Of a DNA stretch of 64,000 nt, positions 51,374 to 59,319 are shown in pieces (the first letter of the stretch is position 1; each line of letters begins with the position of its first letter). A model generated the notes under the pieces. That model did not search any database and had not been told where the DNA came from. It was given only the letters and a program-made list of their open reading frames with translations. This DNA comes from Mesobacillus jeotgali (lineage in GTDB: Bacteria > Bacillota > Bacilli > Bacillales > Cytobacillaceae), in assembly GCF_002874535.1 (NCBI RefSeq), contig NZ_CP025025.1, positions 1,969,526-2,033,525 on the forward strand, written 5' to 3'. The position numbers and the translations under genes are program-made.

Positions 51374-52099
51374 TTAATCAATTCCTTCATCCTTAAATAA
51401 CGCTGCATTAGCGGTGGTATTCAAGCTCTGGGTAGACGCCCAAAGGTTCCCAAGGAATCTTGGCATCATCTGCTGGGAAGGTAAGACGCCGTATCTTGAG
51501 AAATATACAAAGAGTTTCAAATAGTTACGCGCATTTCCTGGCAAGTGAATCTCTTTTGCATAAAACTTATTTTCTGTTACTGTCGCAAAGGATCGGGTCT
51601 CGAAACCTGAAATAAAGCGAGTTTTTTCACCCTTGTACTCATTCTCGATAAAATGTATTTTCTTGATGATTGTTGGGTCGTCGCTGCCATCGTAATTGGC
51701 CAGCCTCGCCTGGTTGAAAGCTGATACAGAATCCAGCCTGGGAACTAGTGAAAGCAAATGACCGTATGCTTTGTCATGTCCTTCATAAAAAGGCTTAATA
51801 TCCAGCTTATCCATTAAATCAACCAGAATGAGTTTCTCATCTTTTAAATATGGCGGACGAAAAATCTGTCTCGAAAGCTTCAACTCATCAAGTGAGTTGC
51901 ACTCAAGTGATGTGAAAAAGTACCACCGGCCTTTATCATCGAGACTAATATCATAGGATTGGCCGTCCCTTTCCAATATGTAATCCTTAAAACGATCTTC
52001 TTTATCAAAAGTAAAATCATGCTCAGATACCTTACCTGGCAAAAAGCCAAAAGGGGACTCGATTGGTACAGCAATCTCTGAATATAATTTATTTATCAT
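51374..52099 (-). CDS. conserved-looking protein of unknown function
   Basis: A 241-residue soluble protein with no membrane segment or signal. It opens MINKLYSEIAVPIESPFGFL and has a DISLDDKGRWYFFTSLECN block, a central FNQARLANYDGSDDPTIIKK region and the C-terminal MMPRFLGNLWASTQSLN. I recognise no family. AAAGGTG precedes the ATG. Confidence 0.65.
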   Translation of the reverse strand: MINKLYSEIAVPIESPFGFLPGKVSEHDFTFDKEDRFKDYILERDGQSYDISLDDKGRWYFFTSLECNSLDELKLSRQIFRPPYLKDEKLILVDLMDKLDIKPFYEGHDKAYGHLLSLVPRLDSVSAFNQARLANYDGSDDPTIIKKIHFIENEYKGEKTRFISGFETRSFATVTENKFYAKEIHLPGNARNYLKLFVYFSRYGVLPSQQMMPRFLGNLWASTQSLNTTANAALFKDEGID

Positions 52100-52184
52100 T
52101 TACAACACACCTTTGTAAAAATCCAAGATACATACAGATTACCCATTATTAATGAAATGAACACTGGAAAGTGATGATATTGCG

Positions 52185-52640
52185 ATGAAGCGATGGTTAA
52201 GAATTATGATGTTCTTTTCCTTTATGCTTGCTGGCTGCGAAGAAGAGGAGCAAACACACGTAGAAGAAGTGAAGAAGATTAAACCTCCTGATTACATCCA
52301 GGAGCCCGGTGATGTGGTCGATATGCATGGAGACATTACTAATCTAGAAAAATTCTATTCATTTGTAGAACACGTTGAGCAGAGAAAGAAAGACGAAATC
52401 AGGATTGTCAGTTATACAACCGAAGGTGCACCAATGCTGCACAACCCTATTTTTGATGGCGAAAAGATACATTCAACCTATGATTCTACGAGAGATGGTT
52501 ACGGGTCTGGAAGTATTGAAGAAACAAGCTGCGCAGGGATTGCCGAAGTAAATACCGGCGGCCGCACTGATTATATATTAGAGGATTGCAGCAACCCAGG
52601 GGGAAAGGATCTTACAATACTGGTAGTAGTAGAAAAATAA
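52185..52640 (+). CDS. DUF4362 lipoprotein
   Basis: A 151-residue lipoprotein. The signal ends MLAGC (Cys near residue 18), followed by a Glu-rich spacer and the DUF4362 domain (DVVDMHGDITNLEKFYSFVE, then RIVSYTTEGAPMLHNP). The family is found as exported lipoproteins in Bacilli with unknown role. Two Cys near residues 114 and 134 could form a disulphide. Confidence 0.82.
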   Translation: MKRWLRIMMFFSFMLAGCEEEEQTHVEEVKKIKPPDYIQEPGDVVDMHGDITNLEKFYSFVEHVEQRKKDEIRIVSYTTEGAPMLHNPIFDGEKIHSTYDSTRDGYGSGSIEETSCAGIAEVNTGGRTDYILEDCSNPGGKDLTILVVVEK

Positions 52641-52729
52641 TTGTACATTACTGTCGATAAGATGCAGGAGGAATTTCACCAGTACTTATAGAAATTACCT
52701 CTTTGAATACTGATAAGGAGTGAATTTTC

Positions 52730-53107
52730 ATGATAGGTAAAATCGGTCAGGTCATGTTGTACGTCAATGATCAGGATGTTGCAGTAAAGTTTTGGACTGA
52801 AAAATTGAACTTTGTAGTTAAAGCAGAAGAGGATAATGGGGCAGGATTTAGATGGATTGAAATTGCTCCGAGTTTAGAATCTGAAACAAGTATTGTACTG
52901 CATAATAAAGAATTTGTTGCAAAAATGTCGCCAGAACTCAATCTTGGCACGCCTTCCTTAATGTTTTATTCAGAAAATCTTGAAGAATTCCGCAGCGATT
53001 TATCAAATAAAAACGTGACTGTCGGGGAAATGGTTAACATGCCTTCTGGCAGGGTATTTAACTTTGCTGATGATGAGGAAAATTATTTTGCTGTTATGGA
53101 AAAATAA
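52730..53107 (+). CDS. VOC superfamily (glyoxalase/bleomycin-resistance fold) protein
   Basis: A 125-residue protein with the paired beta-alpha-beta-beta-beta pattern: GQVMLYVNDQDVAVKFWTEK near the start, RWIEIAPS and SGRVFNFADDEENYFAVME near the end. The metal-binding residues are only partly conserved, so a binding protein or dioxygenase-like role is as likely as glyoxalase. AAGGAGTG precedes the ATG. Confidence 0.85.
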   Translation: MIGKIGQVMLYVNDQDVAVKFWTEKLNFVVKAEEDNGAGFRWIEIAPSLESETSIVLHNKEFVAKMSPELNLGTPSLMFYSENLEEFRSDLSNKNVTVGEMVNMPSGRVFNFADDEENYFAVMEK

Positions 53108-53114
53108 TACCTTG

Positions 53115-53146
53115 AAGCCGCTTCTATGTATAAAGCGGCTTTTTAT
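53115..53146 (+). terminator. intrinsic terminator of the VOC gene
   Basis: AAGCCGCTT and AAGCGGCTT form the stem, followed by TTTATTTT. Confidence 0.88.
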
Positions 53147-53261
53147 TTTGCCGTATTTTCATCTACAGAGAATAAGGCTCTAGAAAAAGTTAATTTATAT
53201 TGGAAAAAGAAGGGATATGTCAACTTTTATCGAATTTTTTCAGCGAAAGGTATTAAGTTTA

Positions 53262-53299
53262 TTAAAAATGAGTATGGAAATAGAGTGATTCCATACTCA
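53262..53299 (-). terminator. terminator of the minus-strand membrane protein gene
   Basis: GAGTATGGAA and TTCCATACTC form a perfect ten-base stem. On the minus strand it is followed by ATTTTTAAT. Confidence 0.7.
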
Positions 53300-53310
53300 A
53301 AGCCAATCTA

Positions 53311-53631
53311 CTAAAGAAAGTAATCCTTGTAGATATAAAATGTCGCTATTACTGATCCGATTAAATAAAGAATCGAGGCGTAGAATGCATAAGAGGGTGA
53401 AAACTTTTCTGTAGATTGATTCATTTTAATCCCTGTTTCACCTTGGACTTGCATATCAATACTGCGGCTTGTAAATCCGCCTGATGAACTAAAGAAGTAA
53501 ATGAGGAATGTGCTGGCCAGGGCTACGAATACTGAAACCTCTATAAAGCTAAAATCCATTATTAATGTTACTCCGAAGTTGATTAATCCGATGATTATCA
53601 AAGTAACTATAAAGCTTATTGTTTTTCCGAT
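53311..53631 (-). CDS. membrane protein with three helices, probable ATC start codon
   Basis: About 106 residues: helices near residues 5-22, 27-45 and 82-102, with a polar loop between the last two (FTSRSIDMQVQGETGIKMNQ). The first conventional start, TTG at 53601, has no ribosome site and cuts the first helix. In the same frame, ATC at 53631 (or 53637) lies behind AAGGGGG and restores a basic start GKTISFIV. Function unknown. Confidence 0.5.
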   Translation of the reverse strand: MGKTISFIVTLIIIGLINFGVTLIMDFSFIEVSVFVALASTFLIYFFSSSGGFTSRSIDMQVQGETGIKMNQSTEKFSPSYAFYASILYLIGSVIATFYIYKDYFL

Positions 53632-53735
53632 GGTGATGACCCCCTTTTAAGTTGTTACGCATGGAATCAGGAAAGGTTTCATTTTTCTGTAAATTAAGGG
53701 GGTTAATCCCTAAAAAACTATACTGGGGAGACAAA

Positions 53736-54332
53736 ATGATTAATTTTATGGGAACACCGAAAATAGAGACACGAAGATTAATTCTCAGGCAGTTGGTACC
53801 GAAAGATACCCAAAAAATTTTTGACAACTGGCTATCAGACGAACGGGTAAGTGACAACCGAGTAAATCCTGCGCATAAGCATGTATCAGAGACAAAAGAG
53901 AGGTTGGCAAGAATCATAGCTGAATATGAATCTAAAGAACACTGTTATTGGGGGATTGAGCTTAAAGTTGATGGCGAACTCATCGGGGAAATAGACTTAT
54001 ATGATTTTGATAGGACTACTGATAACAGTGAAGTAAGTTATTCCGTTGGGTACAAATGGTGGAATCAAGGCTATGGAAGCGAAGCGCTTAAAGCAGTAGT
54101 CGATTTTGGTTTTCACTATATGAATATACATAAAATATCCGCTGCACATAATACAGATAATCCTGCTTCAGGAAGGGTTATGGTTAAGGCGGGGATGGTG
54201 CAAGAAGGAATTGTCAGACATATGATTCGTAATGCCAAAAATCAATATAAAGACTGTGCTATTTATGGAATTCTCCGAGAGGATTATATTAGGTTCAATG
54301 ACACTGCTAAAATCCGAGTCATAGAAACATAG
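53736..54332 (+). CDS. GNAT acetyltransferase (RimJ/RimL type)
   Basis: About 198 residues: PKIETRRLILRQLVPKDTQK, YSVGYKWWNQGYGSEALKAV with the acetyl-CoA loop (NQGYGS) near residue 112, and NPASGRVMVKAGMVQEGIVR. The ATG at 53736 lies behind GGGGAGAC; the longer frame from 53652 is unsupported. Substrate unknown. Confidence 0.88.
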   Translation: MINFMGTPKIETRRLILRQLVPKDTQKIFDNWLSDERVSDNRVNPAHKHVSETKERLARIIAEYESKEHCYWGIELKVDGELIGEIDLYDFDRTTDNSEVSYSVGYKWWNQGYGSEALKAVVDFGFHYMNIHKISAAHNTDNPASGRVMVKAGMVQEGIVRHMIRNAKNQYKDCAIYGILREDYIRFNDTAKIRVIET

Positions 54333-54378
54333 AATCGAATTCAATCATATACGATTGAAGACGAAGGGAGAGTTTTTA

Positions 54379-54942
54379 CTGAAAAGGCTAGTTGTAATTA
54401 CGGTAGGCAAAACACATAGTGGAAAAACTACTTTTGCACGGGTTTTGGAAAAAGAGCTGGAGAACTCTATGATCATTGACCAAGACAATCATGCGGAATT
54501 CATCAATTCTTATTATAAGAAACTGCAGCCAACACAAGGACCCAATACCCTCAAGCACGCTTTATCCAAGCTGATTGTCAATTATGCAATAGAGCTAACT
54601 GATTACCACCTTATCATTTGTAACTCGAATCGGAGCCTAAAAGACCGTTCGTATCTTTTTAAAGAGTTGTTTCGCAATGATGACTTTACTCAGATCATTG
54701 TTCATTTTGATATTCCGTACCATGTCCTCCAAGCACGAGTTACTGAAAGTCAGCGCAGTACCAATATCTTCAGGGGTGACTATTCCAATTTCGCAGAGGT
54801 GTTGGAAAAACAGCAGACTGACTCCTTAAATGAAGATGTAATGGATCCAACGCAGGGCGAAGCAGATCACTTATTTGTGATAAAGGACAACGCAGACGTT
54901 GGAACTATTATTCTAGAAATTTTACAGATAGCCCGACAATAA
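54379..54942 (+). CDS. P-loop ATPase/kinase, probable CTG start codon
   Basis: About 187 residues with a Walker A motif VGKTHSGKTTFA near residue 10, IIDQDNHAEF as the acid-containing second motif, LIICNSNRSLKDRS, and an Arg-rich lid (VTESQRSTNIFRGDYSNF). The build resembles small-molecule kinases and zeta-toxin-like P-loop proteins. The frame's first TTG at 54355 lacks a ribosome site. CTG at 54379 lies exactly eight bases after AAGGGAG and gives a usual LKRLVVITVGK start. Confidence 0.65.
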   Translation: MKRLVVITVGKTHSGKTTFARVLEKELENSMIIDQDNHAEFINSYYKKLQPTQGPNTLKHALSKLIVNYAIELTDYHLIICNSNRSLKDRSYLFKELFRNDDFTQIIVHFDIPYHVLQARVTESQRSTNIFRGDYSNFAEVLEKQQTDSLNEDVMDPTQGEADHLFVIKDNADVGTIILEILQIARQ

Positions 54943-54975
54943 ATCGTTAGAGATATCCTAATTGGGGGAGTTCAC

Positions 54976-55458
54976 ATTAAAAAACTAGTCATTCTGTTTC
55001 TAGTCTTAGCACTCGCAGCCTGTGGACCTGAATTAGATGAAAATGCTCAATTAGCGAAAGAATATTTGAAAGATCAAGGGTACTCGATTAAGTCATACGA
55101 GGGTAAATATTCCTATAGCTTTGAGAGACAGCAATTAGTTGAAATGCCACACAGTTCGATTTGGGCTGTACAATCAGTTGAGCCTGATGCCTATATAGGA
55201 AAGGAAATCACGCAAGAGAGATTCATTGTAAAGCATCATCCTCTAAGTAAAATATATGGCCCGCAGAAAAGTTTTTCCTATAATGTATCAGTAAGTGTTT
55301 TCATGTTTAATGGGGAAATAATTGGGGGTATATCTTTCCCGGTTGGGAATGGGATCGCAGGCTCACCTTATTCAATAGATGGCAAAACTGCTGAAGAAGT
55401 AATAAATGGGGACTATGCAGAATGGAATAAACAATGGTATGAGAAATACGGTGATTGA
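54976..55458 (+). CDS. lipoprotein with a probable ATT start codon
   Basis: About 160 residues. Starting at ATT, the protein reads KKLVILFLVLALAACG, a classic lipoprotein signal with lipobox LAAC. An exported domain follows (LAKEYLKDQGYSIKSYEGKY, then SVFMFNGEIIGGISFPVGNG). GGGGGAG lies six bases before ATT, and there is no in-frame ATG, GTG or TTG upstream. The first ATG, at 55066, would remove the signal. Function unknown. Confidence 0.7.
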   Translation: MKKLVILFLVLALAACGPELDENAQLAKEYLKDQGYSIKSYEGKYSYSFERQQLVEMPHSSIWAVQSVEPDAYIGKEITQERFIVKHHPLSKIYGPQKSFSYNVSVSVFMFNGEIIGGISFPVGNGIAGSPYSIDGKTAEEVINGDYAEWNKQWYEKYGD

Positions 55459-55468
55459 GTATAATGCG

Positions 55469-55494
55469 TGCTGCCCATTAAAGGCAGCATTTTT
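55469..55494 (+). terminator. intrinsic terminator of the ATT-start lipoprotein gene
   Basis: TGCTGCC, a seven-base loop, GGCAGCA and TTTTT; the same stem as the terminator at 38515. Confidence 0.88.
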
Positions 55495-55530
55495 GCTATT
55501 AAGTACTCTTTTATAAAGAGGAGGTCAGTT

Positions 55531-55749
55531 TTGGAAAAGAAATTTATATATTTACTATTAACAATGATGTTTTTTGTAGGTTATGTATTCATATTTGATT
55601 ATTTCTTCAGATTTATTGAAATGATGTTTGTACCATATGGGCTCCTGATATTCATTTTACAAATCGGCTTTTCCATTGTGATTCTTTTTCCTGCTTCGAT
55701 CATTACCACCAAGAAGATATTTGAAATCTTAGGCCACTCACAAAATTAA
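55531..55749 (+). CDS. small two-helix membrane protein
   Basis: About 72 residues with hydrophobic helices near residues 5-27 and 35-58. The TTG at 55531 follows GAGGAGGTC at ideal distance; the ATG-like frame start at 55468 lies in the preceding terminator and is rejected. Function unknown. Confidence 0.6.
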   Translation: MEKKFIYLLLTMMFFVGYVFIFDYFFRFIEMMFVPYGLLIFILQIGFSIVILFPASIITTKKIFEILGHSQN

Positions 55750-55800
55750 GCTAATGAAGGATTGTTAGAAATGCAAGAACAATTGTGAATTGAGCATAAG

Positions 55801-55837
55801 AAAAGCTACCACGATAATAATATTCGGAGTAGCTTTT
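55801..55837 (-). terminator. bidirectional terminator
   Basis: AAAAGCTAC and GTAGCTTTT form a nine-base stem between convergent genes. Confidence 0.75.
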
Positions 55838-55850
55838 CACATTTATATGG

Positions 55851-56699
55851 TTATTTCCCATCATATCCAAAATTCATATGTTGATAGCGGCCTTTGATAA
55901 TTTGGTAGATGCCATATAATATCAAACCCACTGCCACAATAGCTAGTAAAAATTGTCCGAATGGCTGGTTTGCCAATTCTGTTAATGCGCCGCCCAGGCC
56001 TTTGGATTCGTTGGGGTTATTTGTGTATGCAGTACGAATGAAGAAGAATCCGACCATACTAAGGACAATTCCCCGTGAAATCAGGCCAATCTTACCTGAC
56101 AACCGTGCGATTTTCCGTTCTTTACCATTCATTTCATATGTTTTGAATTTGGACATGAATTTCTCTTTGGCACCACTATATAGTTCGTACACTCCGTATC
56201 CAATAATAACTGCTCCAACCAAGCCAACCAACCAAACGCCAAATGGCTGTTCCATTAACTTTGCAGAAATCGTCTTCTCCGAATTCCCACTGCCAGCAGA
56301 TCCGGTGTTGCTGGCTAATTTTATTGCACCAAATGCTAAATTCGTATAAATAAGTCCGCTTATGAAATAACCAGTTCTTTTAATTAGACCTTTGGCATCA
56401 GTTCCTTCATTTTCAGGATCCTTTATCGCTTTAATAAAATCCCATAAAATGTATCCGATTAAACCAATCCCGATGATCCATAAGGCAATTTGACCAAAAG
56501 GTATTTCGGAGATGGATTGAAGAGCACCAGATGTTCCAGTCGTCTCGCCTGTGGGTCCGAATGCCGCTAAAGCAGCAAGCACTCCAACCATTACAAACAC
56601 CAGGCCTTTTGTGATATAACCAAACCTGGCAAACCTACGCATCCACGGTTTAGCTTCTTTCAATTTATTTCTGACTTCTGTAGTCGATTGTGAATTCAT
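55851..56699 (-). CDS. DUF1206 membrane protein with three repeats
   Basis: A 282-residue protein with six helices arranged as three repeated pairs, each with a FGQ-type motif (ISEIPFGQIALWIIGIGLIG, then MEQPFGVWLVGLVGAVIIGY and ANQPFGQFLLAIVAVGLILY). This is the hallmark of DUF1206. Function unknown; members are often linked to stress response in Bacilli. It is likely a single-gene unit. Confidence 0.88.
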   Translation of the reverse strand: MNSQSTTEVRNKLKEAKPWMRRFARFGYITKGLVFVMVGVLAALAAFGPTGETTGTSGALQSISEIPFGQIALWIIGIGLIGYILWDFIKAIKDPENEGTDAKGLIKRTGYFISGLIYTNLAFGAIKLASNTGSAGSGNSEKTISAKLMEQPFGVWLVGLVGAVIIGYGVYELYSGAKEKFMSKFKTYEMNGKERKIARLSGKIGLISRGIVLSMVGFFFIRTAYTNNPNESKGLGGALTELANQPFGQFLLAIVAVGLILYGIYQIIKGRYQHMNFGYDGK

Positions 56700-56869
56700 A
56701 AATTGAACACTTCCTCTATTTTTCTCTCATTTTTAAAATGTTCCCGCTTTTCCTAAAAAGAAAACCAACTGCATTCTTTCCTTCCCCTTCGCCAGCATAA
56801 AGCCTATTGTTTTATTTTCAGCAGTACGGGAAAAGTAGAAGAAAATTCTATCCTTAGGAGGTATGCAAA

Positions 56870-57082
56870 ATGCCCTATAATTCTTTAAAAGACCTGCCGG
56901 ATGCTGTAAAGGATAACCTGCCGCATCATGCCCAGGAAATCTTCAAGGAGGCTTTCAATTCAGCTTCTGAGCAATATGATGAAGAAGAAACAGCCTTTAA
57001 GGTGGCATGGAGTGCTGTTAAAAATGAGTATGAAAAGAATGATGATGATGAATGGGTGAAAAAAAGAAGAGTAAGGCTTTAA
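56870..57082 (+). CDS. ChaB family protein
   Basis: A 70-residue protein matching the ChaB domain: SLKDLPDAVKDNLPHHAQEI, then FKEAFNSASEQY and AFKVAWSAVKNEY. The family was named as a cation-transport regulator, but its molecular role is uncertain. It is divergent from the DUF1206 gene. AGGAGG precedes the ATG and a strong terminator follows. Confidence 0.9.
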   Translation: MPYNSLKDLPDAVKDNLPHHAQEIFKEAFNSASEQYDEEETAFKVAWSAVKNEYEKNDDDEWVKKRRVRL

Positions 57083-57107
57083 ACTTTATAACACTATTGA
57101 TTCGGGC

Positions 57108-57146
57108 AAATAACCGCTTTCCTTAAAAGGGAGGCGGTTATTTTTT
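57108..57146 (+). terminator. intrinsic terminator of the ChaB gene
   Basis: AATAACCGCTTTCC and GGGAGGCGGTTATT form a long stem with a T run. Confidence 0.9.
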
Positions 57147-57216
57147 ACAAATAAAGATGTTTTTATCTTTGGTAAAATTTATACTAGAGTCAGAGAGTTT
57201 TAGGGGAGATTTACTA

Positions 57217-57918
57217 ATGTATAAAATTATGCTGATTGAAGATGATACTCAGCTTTGCGAGCTGGTCAAAGAGAACTTGGAGCGATATGGATATGAGGTA
57301 GAGCTGCCGGTCCATTTTTCAAAAATAGACGAAGAATTTGTCAAAATTAATCCCGATCTGGTTTTGCTTGATATAAACCTGCCTTATTATGATGGGTATT
57401 ATTTGTGCCGTAGTTTTCGCCAGAAGTCTAAAGTGCCAATTCTGATGATTTCTGCGCGAAGTCAGGAGATGGAACAGATTATGGCGATTGAACTGGGTGC
57501 GGATGATTTTATTACGAAGCCGTTCACCTTCGATATGCTGCACACGAAAATCAAGGCGACGTTGAGAAGAGTTTATGGAGAATATTCCGCAAAAGAAGAG
57601 AATCAAAACTGCGCAGGGTCGCTTTGTCTTGATAAGAAGACACTGATGCTGGAATATGAGGGTTCGAGGGCAGAGCTTTCGAAGAATGAGTATAAATTGA
57701 TGAAGAAGCTGATGAAGAACAAGGGCACTTTTGTTTCGAGAGAAGAGTTGATTGAAGAAGTGTGGGATGCAGTCACTTTCGTGGATGATAATACCCTGAC
57801 CGTGAATATGACGAGGATCAAGCAAACTCTTGCCAAGCTGGGATTGAGCCAAGTCATCAAAAGCAAACGAGGAGTAGGATATATGCTAGACATTCCTGCG
57901 GAGAATAAAGATGCTTAA
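57217..57918 (+). CDS. OmpR-family response regulator, BceR type
   Basis: A 233-residue regulator. The receiver domain has acidic residues IEDD near residue 8, the phospho-acceptor Asp in LVLLDINLPYYDG near residue 52 and Lys in DFITKPF. The winged-helix domain ends TVNMTRIKQTLAKLG and SKRGVGYML. With the kinase and ABC genes downstream it forms a Bce-type peptide-antibiotic sensing module. The ATG at 57217 lies behind AGGGGAG; the frame from 57157 is unsupported. Confidence 0.92.
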   Translation: MYKIMLIEDDTQLCELVKENLERYGYEVELPVHFSKIDEEFVKINPDLVLLDINLPYYDGYYLCRSFRQKSKVPILMISARSQEMEQIMAIELGADDFITKPFTFDMLHTKIKATLRRVYGEYSAKEENQNCAGSLCLDKKTLMLEYEGSRAELSKNEYKLMKKLMKNKGTFVSREELIEEVWDAVTFVDDNTLTVNMTRIKQTLAKLGLSQVIKSKRGVGYMLDIPAENKDA

Positions 57919-58924
57919 TAGTCTTTCCCTTCGTTTTTTAAAAGACCGCTTACTTCTTATTATGTTTTATTTACTCAATATCATTTGTGTAGTGTTGTTT
58001 TTTCATCTTAGTGAACCTGCGAACAAGGAATATTTTTACCCAATGTTGATTGGGTTATTTTTCTTAACTGTCTATCTGTTTATCGATTGGTTTCGCTTTT
58101 ATCCAACGAACCGCGCTATCGAAATGCTCAAGAAGGGTCAGAATGTTGAATTGGCAGCCACTACCGAAGAGCAGAAGGCATTTCAGCAACTGTTAGATAA
58201 AGCAGTGAGTGAATACACGAAGGAAAACAATGAGTTAAAGGAACAAAGCAAAGAGAGAATCAGCATGCTGTCACATTGGATGCATCACTTGAAAACGCCC
58301 GTTTCAGTGATTGAGCTGATTTTGACCAATAAAGAAAAAACAGAGACTTTAGAAAAAATCCAGCAGGAAAATAAACGACTCCACACCTCCATCGAGCAAG
58401 GGTTGACAATGATCAGGATGGATCAGTTTGAAAATGACTTTGAGGTGCAGACTGTTGACCTGATTGTTTCGTTACGGAAGTTGATCAATGCTCGAAAAAA
58501 GGAGTGGATCTATCGATCGCTCTATCCTGTCATAGAATCTAGTGAAGAAAATGCTATAATCATTACCGATCCAAAGTGGAATGAGATTCTGATTGACCAA
58601 ATTATCTCCAATGGGATTAAATACTCCGGCTTGAAGGAAGGGAGCAAGAAGCTAGTTTTTATGGTTGAGAGGGTGGATAATCACATTCATCTATCTATTA
58701 TTGACGAGGGTGTTGGTATTCCGCCGTACGATCTCGAGCGGGTATTTCAGCCGTTTTTCACCGGGGAAAATGGCAGGAAGCACCGCAATTCTACAGGTAT
58801 AGGGCTTTACCTCAGCAAGAAAATCGCCGACAAGCTTGGGGTTAAAATTACCATCCAATCTGAGCACGGAGATGGAACAACGGTTATACTTCGTTGGTTG
58901 GCAGGACCAAACTACGGGGAGTAA
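57911..58924 (+). CDS. intramembrane-sensing histidine kinase, BceS type
   Basis: A 337-residue kinase with two N-terminal helices (residues 12-32 and 39-58) and almost no extracellular loop, as in BceS. The phospho-accepting His is in SHWMHHLKTPVSVIEL near residue 122, the N box is ISNGIKYSG, with the G boxes DEGVGI and STGIGLYLSKK. It overlaps the regulator gene by eight bases. In Bce systems the kinase is switched on by the transporter rather than directly by the antibiotic. Confidence 0.92.
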   Translation: MLNSLSLRFLKDRLLLIMFYLLNIICVVLFFHLSEPANKEYFYPMLIGLFFLTVYLFIDWFRFYPTNRAIEMLKKGQNVELAATTEEQKAFQQLLDKAVSEYTKENNELKEQSKERISMLSHWMHHLKTPVSVIELILTNKEKTETLEKIQQENKRLHTSIEQGLTMIRMDQFENDFEVQTVDLIVSLRKLINARKKEWIYRSLYPVIESSEENAIIITDPKWNEILIDQIISNGIKYSGLKEGSKKLVFMVERVDNHIHLSIIDEGVGIPPYDLERVFQPFFTGENGRKHRNSTGIGLYLSKKIADKLGVKITIQSEHGDGTTVILRWLAGPNYGE

Positions 58925-58930
58925 TTCAAG

Positions 58931-58959
58931 ATACCTTACAAAACTGTAAGGTATTTTTT
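58931..58959 (+). terminator. intrinsic terminator after the two-component genes
   Basis: ATACCTTAC and GTAAGGTAT form a perfect nine-base stem followed by TTTTT. It separates the regulator/kinase operon from the transporter operon. Confidence 0.9.
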
Positions 58960-59053
58960 AGCGTTATCGATGGTTGCTTTTTGATTGGCGGCTTAATATG
59001 GAGTTAGAAGCGGACGCGATTTTAAATCCGATAAGAGCCATCGATAAGGTGGA

Positions 59054-59280
59054 CTCCCTTACGAACATGAAGCTACTTCGAACAAAACAATTGTGAATTA
59101 CCGAGGAAATGTTAGAACCTGGAACTAATTTGTACATATCCAGAGTAAAGAGCCATGGAAATGTCCGAACCCGAGGCTACTTCGGACAAAATCAGAGGAA
59201 GTGCTGCTGAAATGAGCGAACCCGGGGCTACTTCGGACAAAACAGAGGCGTAGAGCGACAGAAATGTCCGAACGTCCTAT
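59054..59280. repeat. intergenic array, family D (GAAATGTCCGAAC...TTCGGACA, 51-52 bp period)
   Basis: GAAATG-type starts lie at 59106, 59158, 59209 and 59261 (steps of 52, 51 and 52). GCTACTTCG sites lie at 59072, 59176 and 59227 (104 and 51). Each full unit is a hairpin, TGTCCGAA and TTCGGACA around 11 bases. The array fills the space before the Bce-type transporter operon. Confidence 0.85.
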
Positions 59281-59319
59281 ACAAAAACAAAAACAATTTT
59301 TTAAAGGGGGGGAACTAAA

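Noticed and set aside
53126-53314. Open frame of 62 residues after the VOC gene
   Set aside because: Its start lies within the VOC terminator hairpin and it runs through the terminator of the convergent gene.
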